Shown: positions 1 to 5,719, counted from the stretch's first letter. The stretch: DNA of 5,782 bases from Patescibacteria group bacterium (GCA_018971745.1 JAGXAD010000051.1:1-5782); one strand, 5' to 3'. Program-made: numbers and translations. Notes: generated by a model not told the origin, from the sequence alone.

Positions 1-727
1 TAATTTCGGAAAAATGAAGCGGCTTGCCCGCTTTGGCAAGCACGATATAAGCCTTATCGCGCACGCCCTTTGGGTGAATAGTCGCCCAGTGAGTCAGCCC
101 GTATTCATGAAACGGATTTTTTCCGATAATTTTTGAAATGCTCAAATAAGAATCAAGGTGCGTTTTTTCCGGCGTTGCGCCAAGCACCGAACGGGCCTGT
201 TCGGAAAGAAGGCGATACAAATCGTTTTCTGAAACCGGTTTTTTCGTTTCCTCCAATGCGGCTACAACCCCGTCAAGAATTTTTTCAACTGACTTGCGCA
301 CTTCTTCTTTGGTATACCAACGATCATGATGAATGTCGGTCTCGGGTTGTTTGGCAAGTTTACCGGCAAGCGCCAGAACAAAATGCAAATGTGGGTGGTA
401 TTTGCGGTCCGCCACGGCGTCAAAAAATCTCCGCTCTTCGGAAATTTCGCCGTTTTGCGCCAGATGATTAGCAACCGCGGCAACCACCGGACGCGCCATA
501 TCCTGCGCGCCGAATTTGACGAGCTGGCTTAAGCCGTTTTCCTCAATCTGGCGCACGCGCTCGCGCGTAATGTTATATTTCTGGCCGATTGATTCAAGCG
601 TCTGGCGGCGGCCGTCTTTAAAACCGAAGCGCCGCTCCAGAACATCCTGCACGCGCTTGTTGCCAAGCGTTTTTAACACATTGTCGGTAACATCTTTCAG
701 ATGCACCGGTAACGTAAGTTTGTCCAT
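1..727 (-). CDS. Sigma70 region 4 / HARE-HTH-like regulator, C-terminus cut by window edge
   Basis: Partial gene: 242 codons are visible from the ATG at 727 and the frame is still open at the left edge. Residues about 24-70 resemble the end of a housekeeping sigma factor. They contain RVQDVLERRFGFKDGRRQTLE followed by SIGQKYNITRERVRQIEE, which closely matches the region 4.2 helix-turn-helix that reads -35 elements. No region 2 (core and -10 binding) precedes it, so the protein is not a complete sigma factor. Residues about 75-220 are a charged, probably helical linker. Residues about 222-242 (KGVRDKAYIVLAKAGKPLHF) look like the start of a HARE-HTH winged-helix domain, the fold also found in the RNA polymerase delta subunit. 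This domain combination is known from Patescibacteria. The role is probably a transcription regulator or polymerase accessory factor; this is inference. The ATG is the only plausible start in the open frame, although GGGGA sits 12 nt away, too far for a good ribosome binding site. Two promoters lie upstream. Confidence 0.85.
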   Translation of the reverse strand, partial: MDKLTLPVHLKDVTDNVLKTLGNKRVQDVLERRFGFKDGRRQTLESIGQKYNITRERVRQIEENGLSQLVKFGAQDMARPVVAAVANHLAQNGEISEERRFFDAVADRKYHPHLHFVLALAGKLAKQPETDIHHDRWYTKEEVRKSVEKILDGVVAALEETKKPVSENDLYRLLSEQARSVLGATPEKTHLDSYLSISKIIGKNPFHEYGLTHWATIHPKGVRDKAYIVLAKAGKPLHFSEI

Positions 728-808
728 ATATTTTGCGGATCCCCAAATGATGCCGCTAGGTTGAAATAAATAATTTATTAAAAAATAAGTAAGATTATGT
801 ATGCAAAA

Positions 809-837
809 TTAGTAGCACGACATGAAAAATGTGTCAA
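809..837 (-). promoter_or_regulatory. Proximal sigma70 promoter of the region-4/HARE gene
   Basis: Reading the minus strand, a perfect -35 TTGACA (832-837) is followed by a 17-nt spacer and a -10 TACTAA (809-814) preceded by TGC, an extended -10. The predicted start site near 802 gives an AT-rich leader of about 75 nt before the ATG at 727. This is the strongest promoter match in the window. Confidence 0.65.
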
Positions 838-853
838 TATCCTCTCGATTACA

Positions 854-883
854 TAAGTACCATACTCGTCAATCTGTTGTCAA
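854..883 (-). promoter_or_regulatory. Distal tandem sigma70 promoter of the region-4/HARE gene
   Basis: On the minus strand, TTGACA (878-883) is followed by an 18-nt spacer and TACTTA (854-859), again preceded by a TGG extended -10. The predicted start is near 847, about 120 nt before the ATG. The spacer contains one arm of a 13-bp inverted repeat shared with the end of secF. It is weaker than the proximal promoter because of the spacer length and -10 mismatches. Confidence 0.45.
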
Positions 884-978
884 ATGTGCTGAAAAATAAG
901 GCTATGAGATAGTTTTTCGCAAAGAATAATTATGCCATGTGACAAGCAAAGGGCTTGCGATAAAAATTGACGAGTATG
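861..978. repeat. 13-bp perfect inverted repeat spanning the secF stop
   Basis: CATACTCGTCAAT at 861-873 is the exact reverse complement of ATTGACGAGTATG at 966-978. In a minus-strand transcript the stem extends by one G-U and one U-A pair (861-875 with 964-978), closing a loop of about 88 nt that contains the secF stop codon. It may form a long-range RNA stem at the 3' end of the secDF message, or may be coincidence. Confidence 0.4.
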
Positions 979-1846
979 TTCCGAATACAACCCCCAACAT
1001 AAGCGCCAAACTGAAATAACGCACCGATTCGCCTCCGAATAAAAATATCGCCGCAAGCGTCAACAAAACCACAAAAGAAGTGTTTACGGAACGGACGATT
1101 GTTTGATTCAAACTTTCGTTCACGACTTGTTCAAAACCTTCTTTGGTGCGGACTGCGGCAAAAGACGATTTTTTAAGATTTTCCCGTATCCGGTCAAAAA
1201 CCACAATCGTATCATGCACCGAGAAACCCAGAATGGTTAAAATGGCCGTAACAAAAAGCGTATCCACTTCCACTCCCCATAATTTGCCGAGAACGACAAA
1301 AACGCCGGTCGGCAAAAACACGTCGTGCAACAAAGCAACTACGGCAATCACGCCGAATTTCCAGGACGACACCGGTTTGGAAATTTTTCGGAACGCCCAG
1401 GCAATGTACAACACAATCAAGAGAAGCACCGTGCAAAGCGCCCAAATTGATCGCTGGGCAAGTTCTTTGCCGATGACCGGACCAATGGTGGAAAATTGTT
1501 TTTCGCGCACTACGGCATCGCGCTCCGTTTTATCTTTTACGCCGGCAAGCGCATTCAATAAATTTTGATGCGTTGGTTCGTCAACATCCCGAAGCCGCAT
1601 CAGAAGTCCGCGGTCTCCCGACGGACTGAATTGCGCTGAACCAACGCCAAGCGGCTGAATGCGATTTTGCAATTCGGAAATAGGCGGGCGAGAAGACGGA
1701 AATTCAACTTCAAGCAAAGCGCCGCCGGTAAAATCAATGCCGAATTTCAGACCCCACAGCAAAAACAAAATAATGCTCGCCAAAAACAGCGTGCCTGAAA
1801 AAATATAAAAGATTTTTCGTCGCGCAATGATATTCACGTTGAACAA
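902..1846 (-). CDS. secF: Protein translocase subunit SecF
   Basis: SecF pairs with SecD in the cytoplasmic membrane and uses the proton gradient to drive late steps of Sec-dependent export. Counting from the TTG at 1846, the protein has 314 residues. It has a first membrane helix at about 12-33, the conserved FGIDFTGG motif at 35-42, an exported P4-type domain to about 130, then five hydrophobic segments. The motif GFSVHDTIVVFDRIREN (about 207-223) is a SecF hallmark; its Asp matches the transmembrane Asp implicated in proton flow in Thermus SecDF. NESLNQTIVRSVNTS and the Gly-rich last helices also fit the family. The gene follows secD directly. The start is uncertain: a TTG at 1903 would add 19 residues and overlap secD by 47 bp, and a GTG at 1837 would give the family-like N-terminus (M)NIIARRK. 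No ribosome binding site supports any of them, so I chose the TTG that leaves a 10-nt gap after the secD stop. Confidence 0.95.
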   Translation of the reverse strand: MFNVNIIARRKIFYIFSGTLFLASIILFLLWGLKFGIDFTGGALLEVEFPSSRPPISELQNRIQPLGVGSAQFSPSGDRGLLMRLRDVDEPTHQNLLNALAGVKDKTERDAVVREKQFSTIGPVIGKELAQRSIWALCTVLLLIVLYIAWAFRKISKPVSSWKFGVIAVVALLHDVFLPTGVFVVLGKLWGVEVDTLFVTAILTILGFSVHDTIVVFDRIRENLKKSSFAAVRTKEGFEQVVNESLNQTIVRSVNTSFVVLLTLAAIFLFGGESVRYFSLALMLGVVFGTYSSIFIASPLLVTWHNYSLRKTIS

Positions 1847-1856
1847 TGCCGCGCGG

Positions 1857-3215
1857 CTAAAAAAGCCACGGGACCTCTTTAAATTTTTTGAAAAAAAACG
1901 CAATCAAAAAACTTCGCGAAATCGTAATGGCGGAAAACATGCTCACCAAAACTCCAATGCCGAGCGTCAAAGCAAATCCTTTTACGATGCTTGTGCCAAG
2001 CCAGTACAAAATCGCTGCGGTAATCAAACTGGACACATTGGAGTCGCGGATGGAGGTCCACGCGCGCAAAAATCCTTCGTGAATCGCCGTATGCAAATCC
2101 TTTCCCCACCGAATTTCTTCGCGCATCCGTTCAAAAATAAGAATATTCGCGTCAACCGCCATGCCAAGCGACAAAATAAACCCCGCAATGCCTGCTGAAG
2201 TAATCGTAACCGGAATCAATTTAAAAATTGCGAGAACAAACGACACATAAACCAAAAGCGCCAGTACCGAAATAACGCCGGGCAAGCGGTACCAAAAAAT
2301 CATAAATACGGCAACCGCCAAAAAACCGAGAATTGCCGCGTGGTAAGTTTTTGCGAGCGATTCCTGGCCAAGCGACGCTTCAACCGATTGCTGGGAAATC
2401 AGCGCAATCGGCACGGGAAGCGCTCCGGAATTAAGCCGGCGCACCAGCTGTTTTGCCTCATCCGGCGTAAAGTTTCCGGTAATCTGCGCCCTACCGCCGG
2501 AAATTTTTTCATTGACGCGCGGAGAAGAAATTGGCGCGCCGTCAAGATAAATCGCAAGGGGTTTGCCGACATTTCTCTCGGTGATTTGTTCAAAAAGTTT
2601 TGCGCCATCGTCGTTGAACGAAAGGTCAATCACCGGCTTAAAGCTTGTTTGGTCAAAATTAACGCTTGCCTGTTTCAAATATTTTCCGGTGAGCGTAGTT
2701 GCGACGGTGTACGGATCCTCTTGCGTGCGCTCGCCTTTTTTTTGCGCCGCTATAATTGCGTTGCGTTCGGCATCCTGCCTGACCTCCCGAAATTCCAAAA
2801 ACGGGGTTTCGCCAATCATGCGAATCGCTTCGTTAATGTCGCGCACGCCCGCAAGCTCCACAATTAAGCGCTGGTCCCCACCGACTGAATCTATTTGTAC
2901 AAGCGGTTCCGTTACGCCGAACAAATTCACGCGGCGTTCAATTACGTCACGCAAGCCCTGCATTGACTCGGCGCGACTGCCTTGCGGCACGCCGGAAACG
3001 TCCGCGCGATACACCAAATGCGTTCCGCCCTGCAAATCAAGACCGAGACGGAACGGAATTGAAAGGACGGGTCCGAATTGCAATGATTTCAATACGCCCG
3101 ACCCGGAAGCGTCAATCAAGCGATTCCAATATTGCGGCGCGTCAAAAAAGCCGAAACCAAGCCCGAGCGCGATAAACAGCAAACTTAATAATCTTTTTTT
3201 GACAATCTGGCTCAT
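1857..3215 (-). CDS. secD: Protein translocase subunit SecD
   Basis: SecD has 452 residues and is the larger subunit of the SecDF export motor. It shows an N-terminal membrane helix (about 8-24), the conserved LGLDLQGGTHLVY motif (58-70), and a P1-type domain with VIERRVNLFGVTEP (91-104). The exported domain ends with GRAQITGNFTPDEAKQL (241-257), followed by LNSGALPVPI. Then come five membrane segments from about 290 to 442. The signature GMAVDANILIFERMREE (351-367) carries Asp355, which corresponds to the Asp shown to be needed for proton transport in Thermus SecDF. The last helices contain SNVSSLITAAILYWLGT. The length fits compact bacterial SecD proteins and is shorter than the roughly 615-residue E. 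coli form. The ATG at 3215 starts a normal signal-anchor region. A promoter directly upstream places the transcript start on the ATG itself. secF follows on the same strand, so both are probably co-transcribed. Confidence 0.97.
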   Translation of the reverse strand: MSQIVKKRLLSLLFIALGLGFGFFDAPQYWNRLIDASGSGVLKSLQFGPVLSIPFRLGLDLQGGTHLVYRADVSGVPQGSRAESMQGLRDVIERRVNLFGVTEPLVQIDSVGGDQRLIVELAGVRDINEAIRMIGETPFLEFREVRQDAERNAIIAAQKKGERTQEDPYTVATTLTGKYLKQASVNFDQTSFKPVIDLSFNDDGAKLFEQITERNVGKPLAIYLDGAPISSPRVNEKISGGRAQITGNFTPDEAKQLVRRLNSGALPVPIALISQQSVEASLGQESLAKTYHAAILGFLAVAVFMIFWYRLPGVISVLALLVYVSFVLAIFKLIPVTITSAGIAGFILSLGMAVDANILIFERMREEIRWGKDLHTAIHEGFLRAWTSIRDSNVSSLITAAILYWLGTSIVKGFALTLGIGVLVSMFSAITISRSFLIAFFFKKFKEVPWLF

Positions 3216-3221
3216 TCAACC

Positions 3222-3250
3222 ATACTACTATAAACCATTTTATCTTTCAA
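3222..3250 (-). promoter_or_regulatory. secD promoter, predicted leaderless
   Basis: On the minus strand, TTGAAA (3245-3250), a 17-nt spacer and TAGTAT (3222-3227) form a good sigma70-type promoter just after the terminator of the upstream operon. Six bases separate the -10 from the A of the secD ATG (3215), so initiation at the usual distance would fall on the start codon. No Shine-Dalgarno sequence is present, which agrees with a leaderless message. Confidence 0.55.
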
Positions 3251-3256
3251 GCATTA

Positions 3257-3289
3257 AAAAACTGTCCCGTTAAGAACGGAACAGTTTTT
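3257..3289 (-). terminator. Intrinsic terminator ending the sigma-factor operon
   Basis: A 14-bp stem with arms 3257-3270 and 3276-3289 and a 5-nt loop lies 8 nt beyond the stop codon at 3298. Read on the minus strand the stem is AAAAACUGUUCCGU with ACGGGACAGUUUUU, followed by one more U. The one non-Watson-Crick position is a U-G wobble in the minus-strand RNA but a C-A mismatch in plus-strand RNA, so it is best suited to minus-strand transcripts. Its A-rich and U-rich flanks would allow weak bidirectional action. Confidence 0.85.
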
Positions 3290-3297
3290 CTAAAAGA

Positions 3298-3768
3298 TTA
3301 AAGTTGCGCGTCAACTCCTTGCCCGCCTGCCGGCTCGTCCCCGGCGTTACCCTTGCATGTTCGCTGGTCTTTATTAAACTGCATCCATGCGTCCCGTTTC
3401 GCGATGCGAAGGCTTTTTGCCGCATTCCTCCATGTGCCTTTAAATGCGTTCCAAGCGGTCCGAAGCGCTGAACGGCGCTGTTTTCTGTCCGTAATGCCCC
3501 AGGCGTCTTTCAGAGCGTCTCGCCTCGTCTGCAAAGCAGTCTTTACGGCTGAAGAGTAAGCATCAAGAGCTGAAATAATTGCGTTGTCGCGCTTTTCCAC
3601 TGCAGTTTGCATGCACGCAAGATCAACGGTTTTCTGAACTGCCGGTTGCGCGGAAGTTGCTCCGCCCGTCGTTCCGCCCGCAGCAGTGTCGGCAAATACG
3701 GGCAATGCGCTTGCCGCAAGAAGCAAAGAAATTATCGTTGAAGCAAATAATCGTATTTTCATATTCAT
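3298..3768 (-). CDS. Secreted helical Lys/Arg/Trp-rich protein of unknown function
   Basis: Function not recognised. From the ATG at 3768 it has 156 residues. It starts with a Sec signal peptide: a basic N-terminus MNMKIR, a hydrophobic core ending ALPVFA, and likely signal peptidase I cleavage before DTAAGG (residue 27). A Gly/Thr/Ala linker follows, then a helix-forming region of about 85 residues bounded by two cysteines (C52 and C138) that could form a disulfide after export. Inside it the pattern RRxALxxAW occurs as RRDALKDAWGI and RRSALRTAWNA, 16 residues apart, with a looser third copy near IAKRDAWMQF, suggesting internal duplication. The end is Gly/Asp-rich. The frame stays open up to a TTG at 3813 next to the anti-sigma stop, but the signal peptide favours the ATG at 3768 (or 3762). 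As the last gene after the sigma/anti-sigma pair, it may be a target or extracytoplasmic partner of that system; this is inference. Confidence 0.85.
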   Translation of the reverse strand: MNMKIRLFASTIISLLLAASALPVFADTAAGGTTGGATSAQPAVQKTVDLACMQTAVEKRDNAIISALDAYSSAVKTALQTRRDALKDAWGITDRKQRRSALRTAWNAFKGTWRNAAKSLRIAKRDAWMQFNKDQRTCKGNAGDEPAGGQGVDAQL

Positions 3769-3809
3769 TGAAAAATTAATTTTAAAACTATTGTTATCGA
3801 CCTTTACAA

Positions 3810-3824
3810 CCAATTATAAATTGG
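3810..3824. repeat. 15-bp palindrome at the anti-sigma stop
   Basis: CCAATT-ATA-AATTGG is a perfect 6-bp inverted repeat with a 3-nt centre. Read on the minus strand it contains the anti-sigma stop codon and a consensus TATAAT. It has the form of a small operator overlapping a -10 element, but could arise from AT-rich sequence. Confidence 0.3.
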
Positions 3825-3842
3825 CAACGGAGAATTTTTTAA
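3813..3842 (-). promoter_or_regulatory. Possible internal promoter for the secreted-protein gene
   Basis: A perfect -10 TATAAT (3813-3818, minus strand) lies at the end of the anti-sigma gene, with only a poor -35, TTAAAA, 18 nt upstream (3837-3842). The predicted start near 3806 gives a leader of about 38 nt before the ATG at 3768. It would let the exported protein be made independently of the sigma operon. Confidence 0.35.
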
Positions 3843-4194
3843 ATGAAAAATATAAAAATACGACATACCCTAATAACAAAAAATTAGTCGTCACAATCAA
3901 AAACCATCCTATCGGAAAATATTCAATGACGGTTCGCGCACCTTCGGAAAAAAAGTCAAAGCTCCATTCAAATCCGTTCCAAAGCGCGACCGCAATGGAA
4001 AACGCTTCCATATCAATCATGCGCAACCACGCGTGATAGCCGGCAATCGCAATATTGCAAAATAGAATTCCGGAAATCACAAAAAACGGCACGCGAAACT
4101 TCAGAAAAAAAAGTTGCCGCATGATTTTTCCGTGCAAACCCGGAGGAAACGATACCTCCGGCAATTCGCGCATTGTGCGTGAAAAATTATCCAT
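3814..4194 (-). CDS. Putative membrane anti-sigma factor
   Basis: A 126-residue membrane protein, probably the partner of the ECF sigma factor. This is inferred mainly from position: its ATG overlaps the sigma stop by 8 bp, the usual coupled sigma/anti-sigma layout. A short cytoplasmic N-terminus carries LPEVSFPPGLHGKIMRQL (11-28), a Pro-Glu-rich lead-in followed by an amphipathic helix of the kind I associate with small proteins next to sigma factors in Patescibacteria. Two membrane helices follow at about 35-56 and 94-117. Basic residues before the first and after the second place both ends inside the cell, with a loop of about 37 residues rich in Trp and Phe outside. The zinc-binding HxxxCxxC signature of ZAS anti-sigma factors is absent; the only Cys (C46) lies in the first helix. 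It could instead be an unrelated small membrane protein. Confidence 0.7.
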   Translation of the reverse strand: MDNFSRTMRELPEVSFPPGLHGKIMRQLFFLKFRVPFFVISGILFCNIAIAGYHAWLRMIDMEAFSIAVALWNGFEWSFDFFSEGARTVIEYFPIGWFLIVTTNFLLLGYVVFLYFSFKKFSVANL

Positions 4195-4747
4195 TGTTTT
4201 TTTGAAATTCTTTTACAAGCGCTGATTTTGCGCGGCGAATGTGCGTTTTTACGGTATTTAACGGCAAAGAAAGTATTTCGGCAATTTCCCCGTATTTCAA
4301 TCCTTCTTCGTAAAAAAGCAGAAGAATACTTTTATACACGGGTTTTATCCGTTCAAGCGCATCCTGCAAATCTTTCGTAGTCGCTCTTTCCTGATATGTA
4401 TACGACGAATGCTCGTCAATTGTTTCAAACGGGCTACCCGCATTATCAATAATAAAAAGTTCCCGATTTCTTTTATTCTTGCGAAACCAGTCGTACGCGG
4501 TGTTTGTCGCAATTTTATATATCCATGATTTCATGCCTTTTGTCGGGTCAAGCGTTCCGATGTGCCGATATACCTTGATAAAAGTTTCCTGCGTAAGGTC
4601 TTCCGCGTCTTGTTGGCGCGGCACCAACCTGCGGATGTGGCGGAAAATTTCTTTTTCGTACAAAAAAAGGATTTTCTCAAAAATCCTTAAGTCGCCTTTT
4701 TTCAGCTTCCTGATAAATTCCGGATCTTTTTGAAAATCAAAATTCAT
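4187..4747 (-). CDS. ECF-type RNA polymerase sigma factor
   Basis: A 186-residue sigma70-family factor with only regions 2 and 4, the ECF (RpoE-like) arrangement. Region 2 spans about residues 20-92, with the core-binding DAEDLTQETFIKVYRHI (47-63) and the -10-reading helix KGMKSWIYKIATNTAYDWF (70-88). A variable linker follows. Region 4 spans about 125-180: the segment YKSILLLFYEEGLKYGEIAE leads into LSLPLNTVKTHIRRAKSAL, the helix-turn-helix for -35 recognition. The ATG at 4747 is chosen; an in-frame TTG at 4753 has GAGG (4760-4763) 6 nt upstream and could add two residues. The gene sits about 45 nt after the peroxiredoxin stop and overlaps the likely anti-sigma gene by 8 bp. No clear GGAAC/CGTC-type ECF promoter is visible ahead of any gene here, so autoregulation is not supported by the sequence. 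Confidence 0.95.
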   Translation of the reverse strand: MNFDFQKDPEFIRKLKKGDLRIFEKILFLYEKEIFRHIRRLVPRQQDAEDLTQETFIKVYRHIGTLDPTKGMKSWIYKIATNTAYDWFRKNKRNRELFIIDNAGSPFETIDEHSSYTYQERATTKDLQDALERIKPVYKSILLLFYEEGLKYGEIAEILSLPLNTVKTHIRRAKSALVKEFQKNNG

Positions 4748-4792
4748 ACGCAAACTCAACCTCAACGAGCAAAAATTACCGCCTAATTATTT

Positions 4793-5380
4793 TTATGGTT
4801 TATATTCCCGGTATACTCTCCCGGCTTTTTTGATTGAGGGCTCAATGGTTTTGCCGCCCTCGTCCCAGCTTGCCGGGCACACCTTGCCCGGATTTTTTCT
4901 TACGAAATCAAGGGCCTTGAGTTTGCGGAGGATTTCGCCGGCGTTTCTGCCGATTGCGTCCGCGACAATTTCAACCGCGCGAAGTACGCCGTCCGGATCA
5001 ATGATAAATGCCGCGCGTTGGGCAACGCCGGATTCTTCGTCATATATTCCAAGCTCGCGGGAAAATTTCCCGTTGTGGTCCGCGGCCATCCGGTACTTAA
5101 ATCCTTTCAGCAATTCCTCAACTTCAAGCCAGGCTTTATGGGTATAAACCGTATCCGTGCTCACCGCGACGATTTCAACTCCCAGGGTTTTAAAATCATC
5201 AAAGCGGCGGTTCAAATCAAGAAGCTCGGTCGGGCACACAAAAGTAAAATCGGCCGGATAGAAAAAGAGTATGAGCCACGTGCCCGAAAAATCGCTTGAC
5301 GCAATTTTGACCACAGATTCATTATGCGGGTCATACGCCTCAAGATTAAAATGATTAAATTTTTTATCAATCGCAAACAT
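4793..5380 (-). CDS. ahpC: AhpC/Prx1-type 2-Cys peroxiredoxin
   Basis: A 195-residue cytoplasmic thiol peroxidase that reduces hydrogen peroxide, alkyl hydroperoxides and probably peroxynitrite. The peroxidatic Cys49 lies in FFYPADFTFVCPTEL, which has the PxxxTxxC active-site pattern (Pro42, Thr46). The conserved Arg of the active site is probably Arg122 in AQRAAFIIDPDG. The resolving Cys168 lies in GKVCPASWDEGGKT, so this is a typical 2-Cys enzyme whose dimer forms inter-subunit disulfides. AVSTDTVYTHKAW and EIVADAIGRNAGEILRKLK are typical of the AhpC/Prx1 branch. Length is normal for the family. The electron donor is not in this window: no AhpF or thioredoxin gene is seen. The ATG at 5380 follows the stop of the upstream gene after a single base and lacks a Shine-Dalgarno sequence, so translation is probably coupled to that gene. 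The sigma factor gene comes next downstream. Confidence 0.97.
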   Translation of the reverse strand: MFAIDKKFNHFNLEAYDPHNESVVKIASSDFSGTWLILFFYPADFTFVCPTELLDLNRRFDDFKTLGVEIVAVSTDTVYTHKAWLEVEELLKGFKYRMAADHNGKFSRELGIYDEESGVAQRAAFIIDPDGVLRAVEIVADAIGRNAGEILRKLKALDFVRKNPGKVCPASWDEGGKTIEPSIKKAGRVYREYKP

Positions 5381-5381
5381 A

Positions 5382-5711
5382 TTATATTTTAAGAATGTTT
5401 TTTGCTTTTTTATAAATCGGCTCTCCTTTTAATTCCGGATTCCACTCCGTCATTTTTGCCTTTGCGTGACCTCCGACTTCCGTTACTAATTTTGCGATTT
5501 TGTGGGCAACAAATTCATCTTCTTCCGCGGGCTTTATCCAATACAAAACGCCGTGGTCTCCTCTATTGTCGTTTCCCCAAACGCACCGCATCGGGCGTTC
5601 AACGATTGAACATCCGTATTGCCTGGCCAATGTTTCAATTTCCGCGACTTTTTGTTCCCGCGAATCGTCTTTTTCGCCGCCGGAAATAATTTCAAATCTC
5701 TTGTTTTCCAT
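5382..5711 (-). CDS. Unrecognised 109-aa soluble protein, first gene of the peroxiredoxin operon
   Basis: I do not recognise the family. The protein is hydrophilic with no signal peptide or membrane helix. It begins with a flexible charged stretch (about 1-20), then an apparent helix-strand pattern: KVAEIETLARQYGC (21-34), SIVERPMRCVW (35-45), a GNDNRGDHG turn (46-54), VLYWIK (55-60), and a helix EFVAHKIAKLVTEVGG (66-81). The basic tail ends KKAKNILKI. Two cysteines, C34 and C43, are 9 residues apart and might be redox-active or bind metal. The gene is supported by a promoter just upstream, a 1-nt gap to ahpC, and base composition like its neighbours. The ATG at 5711 is preferred; an ATG at 5719 is in another frame and leads to a short overlapping ORF. 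A role in peroxide or thiol metabolism is suggested only by position. Confidence 0.75.
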   Translation of the reverse strand: MENKRFEIISGGEKDDSREQKVAEIETLARQYGCSIVERPMRCVWGNDNRGDHGVLYWIKPAEEDEFVAHKIAKLVTEVGGHAKAKMTEWNPELKGEPIYKKAKNILKI

Positions 5712-5719
5712 ACCAACAT

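Noticed and set aside
22..41. Hairpin GCTTGCC-CGCTTT-GGCAAGC
   Set aside because: The 7-bp stem lies inside the coding region for AKAGKPL in the HARE-like domain, has no U-tract, and is best explained by codon content.
526..535. 10-bp palindrome GGCTTAAGCC
   Set aside because: Short, inside a coding region, and without a second copy or promoter context.
133..764. Several plus-strand open frames of 68-112 codons
   Set aside because: They run antisense to the region-4/HARE gene, whose minus-strand translation contains clear conserved motifs.
2563..3273. Plus-strand open frame of 236 codons antisense to secD
   Set aside because: It lies opposite a clear secD gene, has no recognisable domain, and its composition follows from secD codon structure. 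It is a shadow frame.
4760..4792. ECF-type autoregulatory promoter ahead of the sigma factor gene
   Set aside because: The gap contains no GGAAC-like -35 with a CGTC-like -10 at the right spacing, nor a convincing sigma70 promoter.
5534..5719. Minus-strand 61-codon frame starting at an ATG 8 nt upstream of the 109-aa gene
   Set aside because: It overlaps the longer 109-aa frame in another phase and encodes no recognisable feature; the 109-aa frame ends one base before ahpC as expected for an operon.
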